Positions 8,447-17,764 of a DNA stretch of 64,000 bases are shown piece after piece (the stretch's first letter is position 1; each line of letters starts with the position of its first letter). The stretch spans positions 34,367 through 98,366 of the forward strand of contig CAMWXB010000007.1 in assembly GCA_947178125.1 (NCBI GenBank), given 5' to 3'. Source of the DNA: an uncultured Lachnospiraceae bacterium. GTDB taxonomy: Bacteria; Bacillota; Clostridia; Lachnospirales; Lachnospiraceae. The notes under the pieces are model-generated. The model searched no databases. It worked only from the letters and a program-made list of their open reading frames with translations, and was not told where the DNA came from. A program made the position numbers and the translations under genes.

Positions 8447-9007
8447 TCAGATATTCAATAGACTGGAAATTGCTGCGAAGTCGATAGAAAAATCTTCATA
8501 TATGCCGGCTTTGACTGAATCGGAAAAGGTGTAATCACCTGTATTTTCGGATTCAAAATCATAAACAAGGACACGGTTCTTCTCCGGGTCAACAATCCAG
8601 TATTCTCTGACGCCGGCTGTGCGGTATTTAAATAGTTTTGTAAAATAGTCCATCCGTCTGCTGCCTGCTGATACGATTTCAATGATCCAGTCCGGAGCGC
8701 CAAAGCAGCCTTTATCTGTGAGTTTGTCCGGCTTGCATATTACGCTGATATCCGGTTCGACATAATTCTTATCATCTTCATTCAGAAATACTGCAAAAGG
8801 GGCGATATAAGGCCGGCATAAGCCATTGTTTGAATTGATGTATTCCCGGATGGTTCCGAAGAGTTCACCGACGATATCCTGGTGCGTTCTCGACGGAGGA
8901 GCCATATAGTATATCTGCCCGTCAATTAATTCGGCACGGCTCCCATCCGGCAGGGCATAGATATCATCGATCGTATAAAGGCTTTTCTGTACCGACGCTG
9001 GTGCCAT
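8447..9007 (-). CDS. Uma2-family (DUF820) endonuclease-like protein
   Basis: The 186-residue product has the Uma2 pattern: an early AELIDGQIYYMAPPS, then YVEPDISVICKPD, GAPDWIIEIVS and a late VREYWIVDPE. The family has a PD-(D/E)XK nuclease-like fold, and here the Asp in EPDISV and the Glu in IIEIVS match the catalytic positions; the natural substrate is unknown. The start at 9007 is preferred because AAAGGAAG lies 7 nt upstream; an ATG at 9025 lacks a site. It is transcribed alone from the promoter at 9063-9091. Confidence 0.88.
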   Translation of the reverse strand: MAPASVQKSLYTIDDIYALPDGSRAELIDGQIYYMAPPSRTHQDIVGELFGTIREYINSNNGLCRPYIAPFAVFLNEDDKNYVEPDISVICKPDKLTDKGCFGAPDWIIEIVSAGSRRMDYFTKLFKYRTAGVREYWIVDPEKNRVLVYDFESENTGDYTFSDSVKAGIYEDFSIDFAAISSLLNI

Positions 9008-9062
9008 AATGACACTTCCTTTCATGATGGTCGCAAGTTGCTTTCAGGTAGTTCCTGTTTCT

Positions 9063-9091
9063 ATTATAGGCAGATTCCGGATGAAAAACAA
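9063..9091 (-). promoter_or_regulatory. Sigma-70-type promoter for the Uma2 gene
   Basis: On the reverse strand TTGTTT (9091-9086), a 17-bp spacer and TATAAT (9068-9063) lie about 56 nt before the start at 9007. Confidence 0.7.
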
Positions 9092-9339
9092 CCTGTTTTA
9101 ACCGATATTTCTTTCCGGTGTTATTTGGAAGTCACAGTTTGCGGCCGACGGCTGAATTGTGACATTCAGAAAATCCGAAAATTCGGGAAATTATGATATA
9201 CCCGACAAAACAGAGGTTTCCTTTTTGGAAGAAGTCTGATATACTAATATCCAAATGTTTGCAAAATTCTGTATGAACTGTGCTTTGGGAAACAGTTTAC
9301 AGAGTTGTGGGGCGGACAGAAAGGCAGGGCCGGCAGTAT
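9092..9339. other. Intergenic region, mostly featureless
   Basis: This gap separates the divergent Uma2 and glycosyltransferase genes. A possible -10 TATACT at 9240-9245 has only a poor -35 (TTTCCT, 17 bp upstream). No repeat, RNA or small gene was recognised. Confidence 0.5.
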
Positions 9340-10353
9340 ATGATTACAATAAGTCTTTGTATGATAGTGAAAAATGAAGAAAAGCTGCTCGCAAGATGTC
9401 TTGACAGCGTTGCAGATCTCATGGATGAAATCATCATTGTGGATACCGGCTCCACGGACAGGACAAAAGAGATTGCGGCGCGTTATACGGATAAGGTTTT
9501 TGATTTTGTATGGGTAAATGATTTTGCGGCGGCGAGGAATTTCGCTTTCTCTAAAGCGTCTATGGAATACATTTATTCGGCGGATGCCGACGAAGTGCTG
9601 GATGAAGAGAATCGGGCGAACTTCCGGCGGCTGAAAGAGAATCTACTGCCGGAAATCGACATCGTACAGATGTATTATGCGAACCAGCTCGATTTCGGTA
9701 CGATTTATAATTTTGATAAGGAACTGCGGCCAAAACTTTTTAAAAGAGTACGTTCCTTTGTCTGGGAAGAGCCAATTCATGAGCAGGTCATTTTGGAACC
9801 GATAATTTATGACAGCAATGTCGCAATTTTGCATCTGCCGGACAGCAATCATAAGAACAGGGATTTGGCGGCTTTTGCGCGGATGACGTCATCGGGGCGG
9901 CGTTTGTCAAAGCGGCTTCATAATATTTATGCGAAAGAACTTTTTATTTCAGGAGAGGAACAGGATTTTCTGACGGCTATGTCATTTTTTGAAAGTTCCT
10001 GTGCGGATACAGAGCGCTCGCTGGATGAAATCAAGGAGGCGGCGTGTGTCGTGGCACGGGCGGCCAGATTCAGTCAGGATACGGAGAAATTTTTTAAATA
10101 TGCGCTGAAGGTTGTTGCCAGTGAGGGCTGTTCGGAAATCTGCTGTGAACTCGGAACATATTTTCTGGAGCGGCAGGATTTGGAAGAAGCAATCGTATGG
10201 TTTTACAATGCCGTGTATGAAACGGAGAGTATCCTTAATATACATAGTAGTGGGGATGTTCCGCTGCGGGGGCTTGCGGAATGTTACAGGCTTGCCGGAA
10301 ATGCGGAGCAGGCGGAGGCGTATGGGAAGCTTGCGGCGGAGTGGAAAGTGTGA
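9340..10353 (+). CDS. Family 2 glycosyltransferase with TPR-like C-terminus
   Basis: The protein is about 337 residues. ISLCMIVKNEEKLLARCLDS opens a GT-A fold, VDTGSTDRT marks the nucleotide-sugar site, and SADADEVLD supplies the metal-binding acids. The architecture resembles SunS-like glycosyltransferases with helical repeats after the catalytic domain. The acceptor is unknown. The ATG at 9340 begins the conserved domain; an in-frame ATG at 9280 is possible, since neither has a strong ribosome binding site. The stop codon TGA is formed by a family 2 repeat. Confidence 0.9.
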   Translation: MITISLCMIVKNEEKLLARCLDSVADLMDEIIIVDTGSTDRTKEIAARYTDKVFDFVWVNDFAAARNFAFSKASMEYIYSADADEVLDEENRANFRRLKENLLPEIDIVQMYYANQLDFGTIYNFDKELRPKLFKRVRSFVWEEPIHEQVILEPIIYDSNVAILHLPDSNHKNRDLAAFARMTSSGRRLSKRLHNIYAKELFISGEEQDFLTAMSFFESSCADTERSLDEIKEAACVVARAARFSQDTEKFFKYALKVVASEGCSEICCELGTYFLERQDLEEAIVWFYNAVYETESILNIHSSGDVPLRGLAECYRLAGNAEQAEAYGKLAAEWKV

Positions 10354-10458
10354 GAAGAAGTTCTAAAACTCGCAGCAAAGGCTGCTTCGTTAAGAACTTC
10401 TACGGTTCGCGTGGCGAACCTTTCTCACACTGCAGAATGCCCTGGCGGCCATTCTGCA
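10348..10458 (+). repeat. Family 2 multi-stem element, copy A
   Basis: An outer stem GTGTGAGAA (10348-10356) / TTCTCACAC (10422-10430) encloses two arms. Arm 1 is GAAGTTCT (10357) with AGAACTTC (10393-10400). Arm 2 is GGTTCGC/GCGAACC (10404-10420). A third hairpin follows, TGCAGAATG (10431) / CATTCTGCA (10450-10458). The glycosyltransferase stop codon lies inside the outer stem. Copies at 32873 and 44318 have the same plan with compensated base changes. Confidence 0.88.
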
Positions 10459-10507
10459 TGAATTGTTTGCGCTGGCAGAGCCGGTATGACTGAAAGGAGC
10501 AGACAGA

Positions 10508-11083
10508 TTGAATATTACGGTTATTCGGCATGGGAAAGTGGATATGCGCTGGCCGCGCTGGTGTAATGCTGAAGAATTTGACAACGCGTGCCTTCAGTAT
10601 GAGGAAGCGGATATTCTGCCGGTTCATGCGGAAAAGAAAGCGGCTGCTGCGGGGGAACCGGTAGTTACGGGGAAAATATATGTCAGTACCCAGCATCGAA
10701 GCCTGAAAACAGCAAAAGCTCTGTTTGGAGAACAGGAATATATTCAAATGAGCGGCCTTTGTGAAGTTCCGCTTCGTTCTTTTACAAAGTTGGGATTCCG
10801 GCTGCCGTTATGGGTCTGGAATATGGTCGGCAGGCTTCAATGGTATTTTGGGAGCAGGCGTCAGACGGAAAGCCGTAGTGATACGGTCAAAAGGGCGAAA
10901 GCGGCAGTCAGGTATCTCGCAGAAGAGAAAGATTGTGTCGTTGTGACGCATGGTTTTTTTATGAAAACATTTCTCAGAGAACTGGAAAAGGCGGGCTATG
11001 TTCTAAAAGGAAACCGTGCATTTGGATTTGAAAATTTACATATGGTAAGAGCAGAAAAGCGGCAGAATGAAGGGCTGTCTTGA
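10508..11083 (+). CDS. Histidine phosphatase family protein
   Basis: The 191-residue product begins with the phosphoglycerate-mutase-like motif VIRHGK, whose His would form the phospho-enzyme. A second catalytic His is plausible in VVTHGFF near residue 150, and TQHRSLKTA matches the usual Arg/Ser region. The start is TTG, with AAAGGAG nine bases before it. The substrate cannot be deduced; the family includes sugar-phosphate and nucleotide phosphatases. It lies just upstream of a HisC-like gene with no terminator between. Confidence 0.82.
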   Translation: MNITVIRHGKVDMRWPRWCNAEEFDNACLQYEEADILPVHAEKKAAAAGEPVVTGKIYVSTQHRSLKTAKALFGEQEYIQMSGLCEVPLRSFTKLGFRLPLWVWNMVGRLQWYFGSRRQTESRSDTVKRAKAAVRYLAEEKDCVVVTHGFFMKTFLRELEKAGYVLKGNRAFGFENLHMVRAEKRQNEGLS

Positions 11084-11147
11084 AAGAATGTGTTTTGCAA
11101 TTACCTGTGAACTGTATGAGAAGAAAGGAAATAAGGGAAATAAGCAG

Positions 11148-12200
11148 ATGAAATGGGAAGAAAATGTCAGGAAGGTCGTACCCTATGTGCCGGGTGAACA
11201 GCCGCAGAAAAAGGACATTATCAAGTTAAATACGAATGAGTGCCCCTATCCGCCTTCGCCGATGGTGCAGAAGGCGATGCAGGAAATGGATTATCAGGAC
11301 TTGCGCCTGTACCCGGAATTTCCGGAGAAAACACCGCTTACGGCGCACCTTGCGGAATACTATCATGTGAAGGAAGAGCAGATTTTTATCGGAGTCGGCT
11401 CGGATGATGTATTGTCGATGGCGTTTTTGACTTTTTTTAATTCTGACAGACCTGTCTTTTTCCCGGATATCACTTATTCCTTCTATGATGTCTGGGCGGA
11501 CATCTACCGGATACCCTATGAGGTGAAGCCGCTCGATGCGGATTTCTGCATTCGGAAAGAGGATTATATGGGAGAATGCGGCGGTATCATCTTCCCGAAT
11601 CCCAATGCGCCGACAGGTGTTTTGATGGGTGTGGAGGATATTGAGGATATCGTAAAGGCACATTCTGACGTTGTTGTCATAATTGATGAAGCATATATAG
11701 ATTTTGGCGGAACGACCTGTCTTCCTTTGCTGGAAAGCTATGACAATCTGCTGGTAGTCCGTACTTTTTCCAAGTCAAGGGCTATGGCGGGCAGCAGAAT
11801 CGGTTATGCTATTGGTAACGAAAAGTTGATCCGATATCTGAACGATGCGAAATACTCCGTCAATTCCTATACGATGAACCGGCCTGCACTGCGGCTCGGG
11901 GCGGAATCCGTGAAGGATGATGCGTATTTTAAAGAAATCTGCGGAAAGATCATCCGGACGAGGGAGCGGAGCGAAAAAGAGCTGGCGGCGCTAGGGTTTA
12001 CGTTTCCGAAGTCCTATGGAAACTTCATATTTGCATCCCATAAAAAAGTCAGAGCAAAGGAGATTTTTGAGAAACTGAAGGAACGCGATATTTATGTAAG
12101 GCATTGGAACAAGGCGAGAATCGATGATTATCTGCGGATTACGATTGGAACGGATGAAGAAATGGATGCGTTATTTGCGGCTCTGCGCTCGATTGTCTAA
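11148..12200 (+). CDS. hisC: Histidinol-phosphate aminotransferase-like PLP enzyme
   Basis: The 350-residue fold-type I aminotransferase has the HisC hallmarks: LNTNECPYPPSP near the N-terminus, FPNPNAPTG, IDEAYIDF, and the PLP-lysine segment RTFSKSRAMAGSRIG. HisC makes histidinol phosphate from imidazole-acetol phosphate. No other his gene is nearby, so a role with other substrates is possible. The ATG at 11148 follows AAGGGA; the longer frame overlaps the phosphatase gene and is not favoured. Confidence 0.88.
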   Translation: MKWEENVRKVVPYVPGEQPQKKDIIKLNTNECPYPPSPMVQKAMQEMDYQDLRLYPEFPEKTPLTAHLAEYYHVKEEQIFIGVGSDDVLSMAFLTFFNSDRPVFFPDITYSFYDVWADIYRIPYEVKPLDADFCIRKEDYMGECGGIIFPNPNAPTGVLMGVEDIEDIVKAHSDVVVIIDEAYIDFGGTTCLPLLESYDNLLVVRTFSKSRAMAGSRIGYAIGNEKLIRYLNDAKYSVNSYTMNRPALRLGAESVKDDAYFKEICGKIIRTRERSEKELAALGFTFPKSYGNFIFASHKKVRAKEIFEKLKERDIYVRHWNKARIDDYLRITIGTDEEMDALFAALRSIV

Positions 12201-12310
12201 AGGGAATGCTTTGAAAAGACAGGCGCTTTTCCGCAGCGTATCGCATGAAACATAAATTTTTCACAGACAAACTCATCAGAATAAGAAAAAAGAAAGGAAA
12301 GGTCATTTAT

Positions 12311-12811
12311 ATGGATAATCTGGCGATTTGGTTTATGAACACATTAGGGCAGTATGTATCGAGGGAGGTCGTTATTTTTATCATCTCCATGATTCCGATT
12401 TTGGAACTGCGCGGAGGTCTGCTCGTTGCATCTTTGCTGCATGTTTCGATAACAACTGCTATCCCAATCTGCATTGTCGGGAATATTATCCCGATTCCGT
12501 TTATTTTACTTTTTATCAAGCAGATTTTTAAATGGTTAAAGAAGATTAAACTTTTCAGGGGCATTATTGAAAGACTGGAAGCGCGGGCAATGAGCAAAAG
12601 TGATAATATTAAAAAATATGAATTTTGGGGCCTGATGCTTTTCGTCGGCATTCCGCTTCCGGGAACGGGTGCATGGACCGGTTCTCTGATCGCGGCGCTG
12701 CTCGATATTGATTTTAAGAAAGCTATCTTGGCAGAGTTGTGTGGAATTGTAATAGCAACTGTTATCATGTCGATCGTATCATATGGATTGTTGGGAGCGC
12801 TGATTTCTTAG
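12311..12811 (+). CDS. Small multidrug export (COG2426) family membrane protein
   Basis: The 166-residue protein is largely hydrophobic with about four membrane segments. It has the family motifs IPILELRGGL near residue 30 and GIPLPGTGAWTG near residue 105. Its transport role is inferred from the family name only. The ATG at 12311 lies about 10 nt after AAAGGAAAGG, and its spacer carries the GGTCATTTAT variant of the recurrent start-site motif. Its stop lies one base before the next start (TAG-G-ATG), suggesting coupled translation. Confidence 0.85.
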   Translation: MDNLAIWFMNTLGQYVSREVVIFIISMIPILELRGGLLVASLLHVSITTAIPICIVGNIIPIPFILLFIKQIFKWLKKIKLFRGIIERLEARAMSKSDNIKKYEFWGLMLFVGIPLPGTGAWTGSLIAALLDIDFKKAILAELCGIVIATVIMSIVSYGLLGALIS

Positions 12812-12812
12812 G

Positions 12813-15800
12813 ATGAAAGATTTTTCTACGAAAAATGATTCTTTGAAAAGTTCTTCTTCGAAGAATGATTCTACGAAAAGATTTCTTATAAAAATTATCG
12901 CAGGTATTGTGGCGTTATTTGCTATTGCAGTCGTATCCTTATCTGTTAAAACGGGATTTGATTTTACGGCCTGGGGGATTTTTGCGGAAAAAAGCACGAA
13001 TCTGGCATTGCAGAGAGGGGTCAAAGCGACCAGCGACAGTGTAGAGGTTGCAGAGCTGTCGGCGGAAAAGGCAATCGACGGGGATGATGAAGCATTATCT
13101 TCCCGCTGGTCGAGCGAGAATAACTGGGAGGATGCTTCCCACTATATAGAACTGGAATTTCCCGAAGAAATTTCAGTTTCTTTTGTTGTATTGAAATGGG
13201 AGCGGACGAACGTTATCGAATATTGCCTCGAAGGCTCGCTGGATGGGGAAAACTGGCAGATTCTGGAGTCTTTCGATAAGGCGCCGGCTTCCAGAAAGCA
13301 GGAAATTCCGCTGGATGAGCCGGCGAGAGTGCGGTTCCTGCGGTTGTCTACGAGTGCGGTATCACAGGAAAAAGCGGACTATTCCCATTTGTACCAGAAT
13401 GTGTCGCTGTATGAGTTTGAAGTATATGCGGACAAGCCCGTGGCCTATCTGTTGGATGCACCGGAAATTGTTACAATGGAAAATAACAAACGTTATTTGC
13501 GAATGCCGGAAGTACCGGAAGGCTATCGGCTTACCTATCTGGGAGCGGATTATGAGCAGGTCGTCGGAGCGGATTGTGAAGTCTATGAGACGATAGAGGA
13601 AAAGGAAGTAACGGTCGGTTTTCTGGTGGAACCGGAGGACGGAAGTCCGGCAGGAGGAAAGTCCGGGAAGAAAGCAGGAACAGAGAGTGGCGAAGAGGTT
13701 TCCTTTACGATTGCGGTGCCGGCTGCGGCGGATGAACTGTCGGGCGGCAATGAGGCGCCGGAGGTGATTCCTGCAATCGCGGAATGGGACGGCGGCGAGG
13801 GGTATTTTGTGCCGGGCGGGGATTCCCGCATCATTGTACAGCGCGTAAAGACGCAGGAAGAAGGGGCACAGGGAGAAAATGTGCAGCAGGCGGAAAATCT
13901 TCAGCCGGGGGAGGAACTGCAGCCGGAGGATGATTTTTGGCAGCGGGAAAGCCTGCAGCAGACAGCAGAACTCTTCGCGTCACGGTATCAGGAAATCATG
14001 GGTCATGAAATTCCTGTACTGGAAGGAACATGGGAAGACGTGCGGCCGGGAGATTTTTATCTGGCCTATGGCGGTGCGGAGAACGGGGATACGGAAGCGT
14101 TTTATTGGAGTGATGATGCTCTGGGCGGTATCGGCGAAGAGGGATATGTCTGCGAGATTACTGACAAGTGTGTTATAAGCGGGACGCACAGACAGGGCAT
14201 CTACTGGGGAACCATTACCGCCTTACAGATTTTAAAAGGACAGGAAGGCAGTATGCCGCAGGGCAGGATACGCGATTATCCGAAATATCCGGTGCGCGGT
14301 TTTGGCATCGATGTGGCGAGAAAGCCTGTTTCGATGGCGATGCTGTATCAGATTGTGGAAAATATGTCCTGGTATAAAATGAATGACCTCTGCATTCATC
14401 TCAACGACAATATCATTTTGAGCACGAGCGGACTGACGGGCTCGGTAGAAGAGGCGATGACAGCGTACAGTGCCTTTCGGGTCCGCGTCAGTATCAAAAA
14501 TGACGAGGGAGAAAGGCTGGATGCGGAAGATTACAGCTATACGGCGGCGGAGTTTGCCGCCCTGATCGCTGATGCCGAAAGTTACGGCGTGCGTATCGTG
14601 CCGGAAATCGATACGCCGGCCCATTCGCTGGCCATTACGAAGCTTTTCCCTGAATACGCGGTGACGAGGAGTACCGAGAGCGTTGACCAGATTGAAGTGA
14701 ATAATGAAGAAGCGGTGCAGCTTGTGAAGGATATCTGGACGGAAGTGCTCATCGGCGGACAGGATGAAGAGGAACGCGGCTCTGGACGTGCGGCTTTTCA
14801 GGGGGCTTCTGTCGTGAACATCGGGATGGATGAATACTACGGCGCCGGAGAAGCCTGCCGGCGGTATATGAACGAACTGATCGGGCACATACGGGATGTG
14901 AGCGATGTGGAGACGATTCGGCTATGGGGCAGTCTCACCAATATGGAAGGGACGACGATGCCGTCCACAGAGCAGCTTCAGATGAATATCTGGAGCATGA
15001 TATGGGCCGACCCGGTCGAAATGTATCAGGCCGGCTATACGCTGATCAATATGCAGAACAATCATTTGTATATCATACCGGGCGGCGGCTATGATTACCT
15101 CGATACAGAAGAACTTTATCAGAACTGGGAACCGAACAAATTTTATGACTACAACCAGTTGGAGACGATTCCTGCTTATTCCCCGCAGATGGCGGGAGCA
15201 TCCTACATGCTCTGGAACGATATGAGCGGCAGTCTGAATGTGGGAATCAGCGAATGCGACCTGTTCGACAGGTTCTTTGCGCCGCTTGGTGTCATTGGCG
15301 GAAAGCTGTGGGGCGAGACGGAGGGCTCATATCAGGAATGGCAGGCGCGCTTTGGAGCGCTCGGCCTTTCGCCGGGCAGCAACCCTTATGCGGCACCGGC
15401 CTGGGAAGGGGATGCGCTGCGGTTTTTGCAGGAAGAGACGCTTTCCCTGTCAGGGGAGTCCGATTATGTAGTGACCGGCTATACAGGCGGATACGGGAAC
15501 GGCATCGGCATCGGCGGCAGTTATACCGTCAGCATGAATGTTTACCGGGAGCCATCCGATAGTATGGAAGAAATTCTTTTCGAGACGAGCAGCGTCTATG
15601 GTCAGACGGCCTTTAAGGCGGCGCAGACAGGAACGGGACGGGTTGGCTTTTCCAGGGAAGGCAGGGACTATTCCTTTGATTATACGCTGCCTGTCGGGGA
15701 ATGGGTGAATCTGACAATACGGGGCGAACAGAATCGGACGAGCCTGTATGTTAACGGTGAACTGGTGGATACGCTGGGAGATGGAGAGCCTTTTGGTGAA

Positions 15801-15911
15801 TATGCGTCATTTGTGTTTCCGCTCGAACGGATTGGTTCCAGAACCCATAGTTTTCATGGTATGATAAAAGAGATTATTGTTTACGCCGCCGATGGCGGTG
15901 TGACAGGCTGA
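12813..15911 (+). CDS. Membrane-anchored beta-N-acetylhexosaminidase (GH20)
   Basis: The 1032-residue protein has a short cytoplasmic tail of Ser/Lys/Asn repeats and one transmembrane segment (about 26-46). An F5/8-type C carbohydrate-binding domain (about 60-205), a GH20b-like domain and a GH20 catalytic barrel (about 490-800) follow, then a C-terminal LamG-like domain (about 870-1028). The catalytic Asp-Glu pair is in NIGMDEYYG, and EIDTPAHSLA matches a conserved barrel strand. It should remove terminal GlcNAc/GalNAc from glycans at the cell surface. Acidic Gln/Glu-rich inserts (about 345-375) look like expanded linkers. Confidence 0.93.
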   Translation: MKDFSTKNDSLKSSSSKNDSTKRFLIKIIAGIVALFAIAVVSLSVKTGFDFTAWGIFAEKSTNLALQRGVKATSDSVEVAELSAEKAIDGDDEALSSRWSSENNWEDASHYIELEFPEEISVSFVVLKWERTNVIEYCLEGSLDGENWQILESFDKAPASRKQEIPLDEPARVRFLRLSTSAVSQEKADYSHLYQNVSLYEFEVYADKPVAYLLDAPEIVTMENNKRYLRMPEVPEGYRLTYLGADYEQVVGADCEVYETIEEKEVTVGFLVEPEDGSPAGGKSGKKAGTESGEEVSFTIAVPAAADELSGGNEAPEVIPAIAEWDGGEGYFVPGGDSRIIVQRVKTQEEGAQGENVQQAENLQPGEELQPEDDFWQRESLQQTAELFASRYQEIMGHEIPVLEGTWEDVRPGDFYLAYGGAENGDTEAFYWSDDALGGIGEEGYVCEITDKCVISGTHRQGIYWGTITALQILKGQEGSMPQGRIRDYPKYPVRGFGIDVARKPVSMAMLYQIVENMSWYKMNDLCIHLNDNIILSTSGLTGSVEEAMTAYSAFRVRVSIKNDEGERLDAEDYSYTAAEFAALIADAESYGVRIVPEIDTPAHSLAITKLFPEYAVTRSTESVDQIEVNNEEAVQLVKDIWTEVLIGGQDEEERGSGRAAFQGASVVNIGMDEYYGAGEACRRYMNELIGHIRDVSDVETIRLWGSLTNMEGTTMPSTEQLQMNIWSMIWADPVEMYQAGYTLINMQNNHLYIIPGGGYDYLDTEELYQNWEPNKFYDYNQLETIPAYSPQMAGASYMLWNDMSGSLNVGISECDLFDRFFAPLGVIGGKLWGETEGSYQEWQARFGALGLSPGSNPYAAPAWEGDALRFLQEETLSLSGESDYVVTGYTGGYGNGIGIGGSYTVSMNVYREPSDSMEEILFETSSVYGQTAFKAAQTGTGRVGFSREGRDYSFDYTLPVGEWVNLTIRGEQNRTSLYVNGELVDTLGDGEPFGEYASFVFPLERIGSRTHSFHGMIKEIIVYAADGGVTG

Positions 15912-15932
15912 GAAAGGAATACGGTCATAAAG

Positions 15933-16784
15933 ATGGAAGCATATACTGATTTTGCCGGCGTTTACGATACGTTCATGGACGAAACTCCCTACGAGGAATG
16001 GTGTGAATTTGTTGACGCTGCGCTCACGCGTTACCGGATAAAAGAAGAAACAGCGGATACAATGCTTTTGCAGGAGCAGAACTCGGTGGTGGATTTGGGA
16101 TGCGGAACGGGAACGCTGACCGAACTTCTGGCGGCAAAAGGCTATGATATGATCGGCATCGACAATTCGCAGGAAATGCTTCAGATCGCGATGGAGAAGC
16201 GGGCGCGTTCCGGGCTGGACATCCTGTATTTACAGCAGGATATGCGGGAGTTCGAATTATATGGGGCAGTAGGGGCCGTGATCAGCGTATGCGACAGCCT
16301 GAACTATCTGCTCACGGAGGAAGAGCTGCTTTCCACTTTCCTGCTGGTGCATAATTATCTGTATCCGGGCGGAGTGTTTGTTTTTGACTTCAATACGGTC
16401 TATAAATATGCAGAAGTCATCGGGGACGCGACGATTGCCGAAAACCGGGAAGAGTGCAGTTTTATCTGGGAAAATTATTATCATCCAGAAGAAGAGATCA
16501 ACGAGTATGATTTGACCATTTTTGTAAAAAATGACAGTGAGGGAAAAAGAAATAAAGGCGAATGCGGTAAGGAAGAAAAATGGCGGAAAGAGGCCGGTGG
16601 AGAAGAAAACAGCTTCCGGCGGTTTCAGGAGACGCATTATCAGCGGGGATACCGGCTGGAGCAGATGAGGGCGCTGCTTGAAAAGGCTGGATTGTCTCTG
16701 GTGGAAGCAGTCGATGCAGATACCCGCGGGGAAGTGACGGCGGAAAGCGAACGGATCATTGTGATCAGTAGAAAGGAAAAATAA
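15933..16784 (+). CDS. Class I SAM-dependent methyltransferase
   Basis: The 283-residue product has motif I VVDLGCGTGTLTELL (about 51-65), an acidic end of strand 2 in IGIDNSQEM, and a motif IV region VISVCDSLNYL. The target is unknown. A hydrophilic Lys/Glu/Gly-rich stretch at about 198-227 looks inserted. The start follows AAAGGA with the spacer ACGGTCATAAAG, one of the recurrent start-site motifs of this window. It is 21 nt after the GH20 stop and 38 nt before hslO, so the three may be co-transcribed. Confidence 0.9.
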   Translation: MEAYTDFAGVYDTFMDETPYEEWCEFVDAALTRYRIKEETADTMLLQEQNSVVDLGCGTGTLTELLAAKGYDMIGIDNSQEMLQIAMEKRARSGLDILYLQQDMREFELYGAVGAVISVCDSLNYLLTEEELLSTFLLVHNYLYPGGVFVFDFNTVYKYAEVIGDATIAENREECSFIWENYYHPEEEINEYDLTIFVKNDSEGKRNKGECGKEEKWRKEAGGEENSFRRFQETHYQRGYRLEQMRALLEKAGLSLVEAVDADTRGEVTAESERIIVISRKEK

Positions 16785-16822
16785 CTTTTGCAGGTACATG
16801 GGAAAGGAGTATGGTTATAAAG

Positions 16823-17689
16823 ATGTCAGATTATTTGGTGAGAGCGACGGCGGCGGATGCGCAGATACGCGCGTTTGCGGTGACGTCAAGGGATTTGGTG
16901 GAAGAGGCAAGGAGCAGACATGACTTGAGCCCGGTCGTTACGGCCGCGCTCGGCAGGCTGATGACGGGAGCCTGCCTGATGGGCAGTATGTTGAAAGGCG
17001 AGCAGGATGTATTGACTCTACAAGTCAGTGGAGACGGTCCGGTGCGGGGCATGACGGTGACGGCGGATTCGAAAGGCAATGTGAAAGGTTATGCACAGGC
17101 GCCGCAGGCGATGATGCCGCCGAATGCACAGGGTAAGCTTGACGTGGGCGGTGTGATCGGAAAAGGGTATCTGACCGTCATCAAAGATATGGGAATGAAA
17201 GACCCCTATGCTTCCAAGGTGGAACTGCAGACAGGAGAGATTGCCGACGATCTGACCTATTATTTTGCCGCATCGGAGCAGGTGCCTTCCTGTGTGGCGC
17301 TGGGTATCCTGATGGAGCGGAACAATACGGTGAAGCAGGCGGGCGGCTTTATCATCCAGCTCATGCCTTTTGCGCAGGAAGAGGTCATTCAGAAACTGGA
17401 GGAGAAGATTTCCGGTCTGAAACCGGTGACGACGCTGCTTGAGGAAGGCAATACGCCGGAGCAGATTCTTTCGCTCATTTTAGGGGATATGGGGCTTGAG
17501 ATTACGGAGAAAACGCCCGTGCAGTTTTTATGCGGCTGTACGAAGGAGCGGGTGGAAAAGGTGCTTTACAGCTTGAAAAAAGAGGACATAAAAGAGATGA
17601 TCGCGGAGGGCAAAGATGTGGAACTGCATTGCCATTTCTGCAATACGGATTATGTATTCACAGTGGATGAACTGACAAAAATGGTATAA
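16823..17689 (+). CDS. hslO: Redox-regulated chaperone Hsp33
   Basis: The 288-residue product has the typical N-terminal DYLVRATA segment, GDGPVRGM and the zinc-binding C-terminal cysteines CGC and CHFC. These four cysteines sense oxidation and switch on holdase activity against unfolded proteins in the cytoplasm. The ATG at 16823 is 13 nt after AAAGGAG. An in-frame ATG at 16811 is only 1 nt from that site and is unlikely, although it would give an MVIKM start. Confidence 0.96.
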   Translation: MSDYLVRATAADAQIRAFAVTSRDLVEEARSRHDLSPVVTAALGRLMTGACLMGSMLKGEQDVLTLQVSGDGPVRGMTVTADSKGNVKGYAQAPQAMMPPNAQGKLDVGGVIGKGYLTVIKDMGMKDPYASKVELQTGEIADDLTYYFAASEQVPSCVALGILMERNNTVKQAGGFIIQLMPFAQEEVIQKLEEKISGLKPVTTLLEEGNTPEQILSLILGDMGLEITEKTPVQFLCGCTKERVEKVLYSLKKEDIKEMIAEGKDVELHCHFCNTDYVFTVDELTKMV

Positions 17690-17764
17690 AACTGGTACAG
17701 ATACAGGATAAAAAGCGGATAGGACAGGAGAATTGCAGGCTGAGAAAGGAGAATGGTCATTAAA

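Noticed and set aside
9211..9245. Promoter of the glycosyltransferase gene
   Set aside because: TATACT is plausible as a -10 but the -35 at 17 bp (TTTCCT) is too poor to claim.
14232..14888. 218-codon reverse-strand frame inside the GH20 gene
   Set aside because: Antisense shadow of the catalytic domain, without a ribosome binding site or known motifs.
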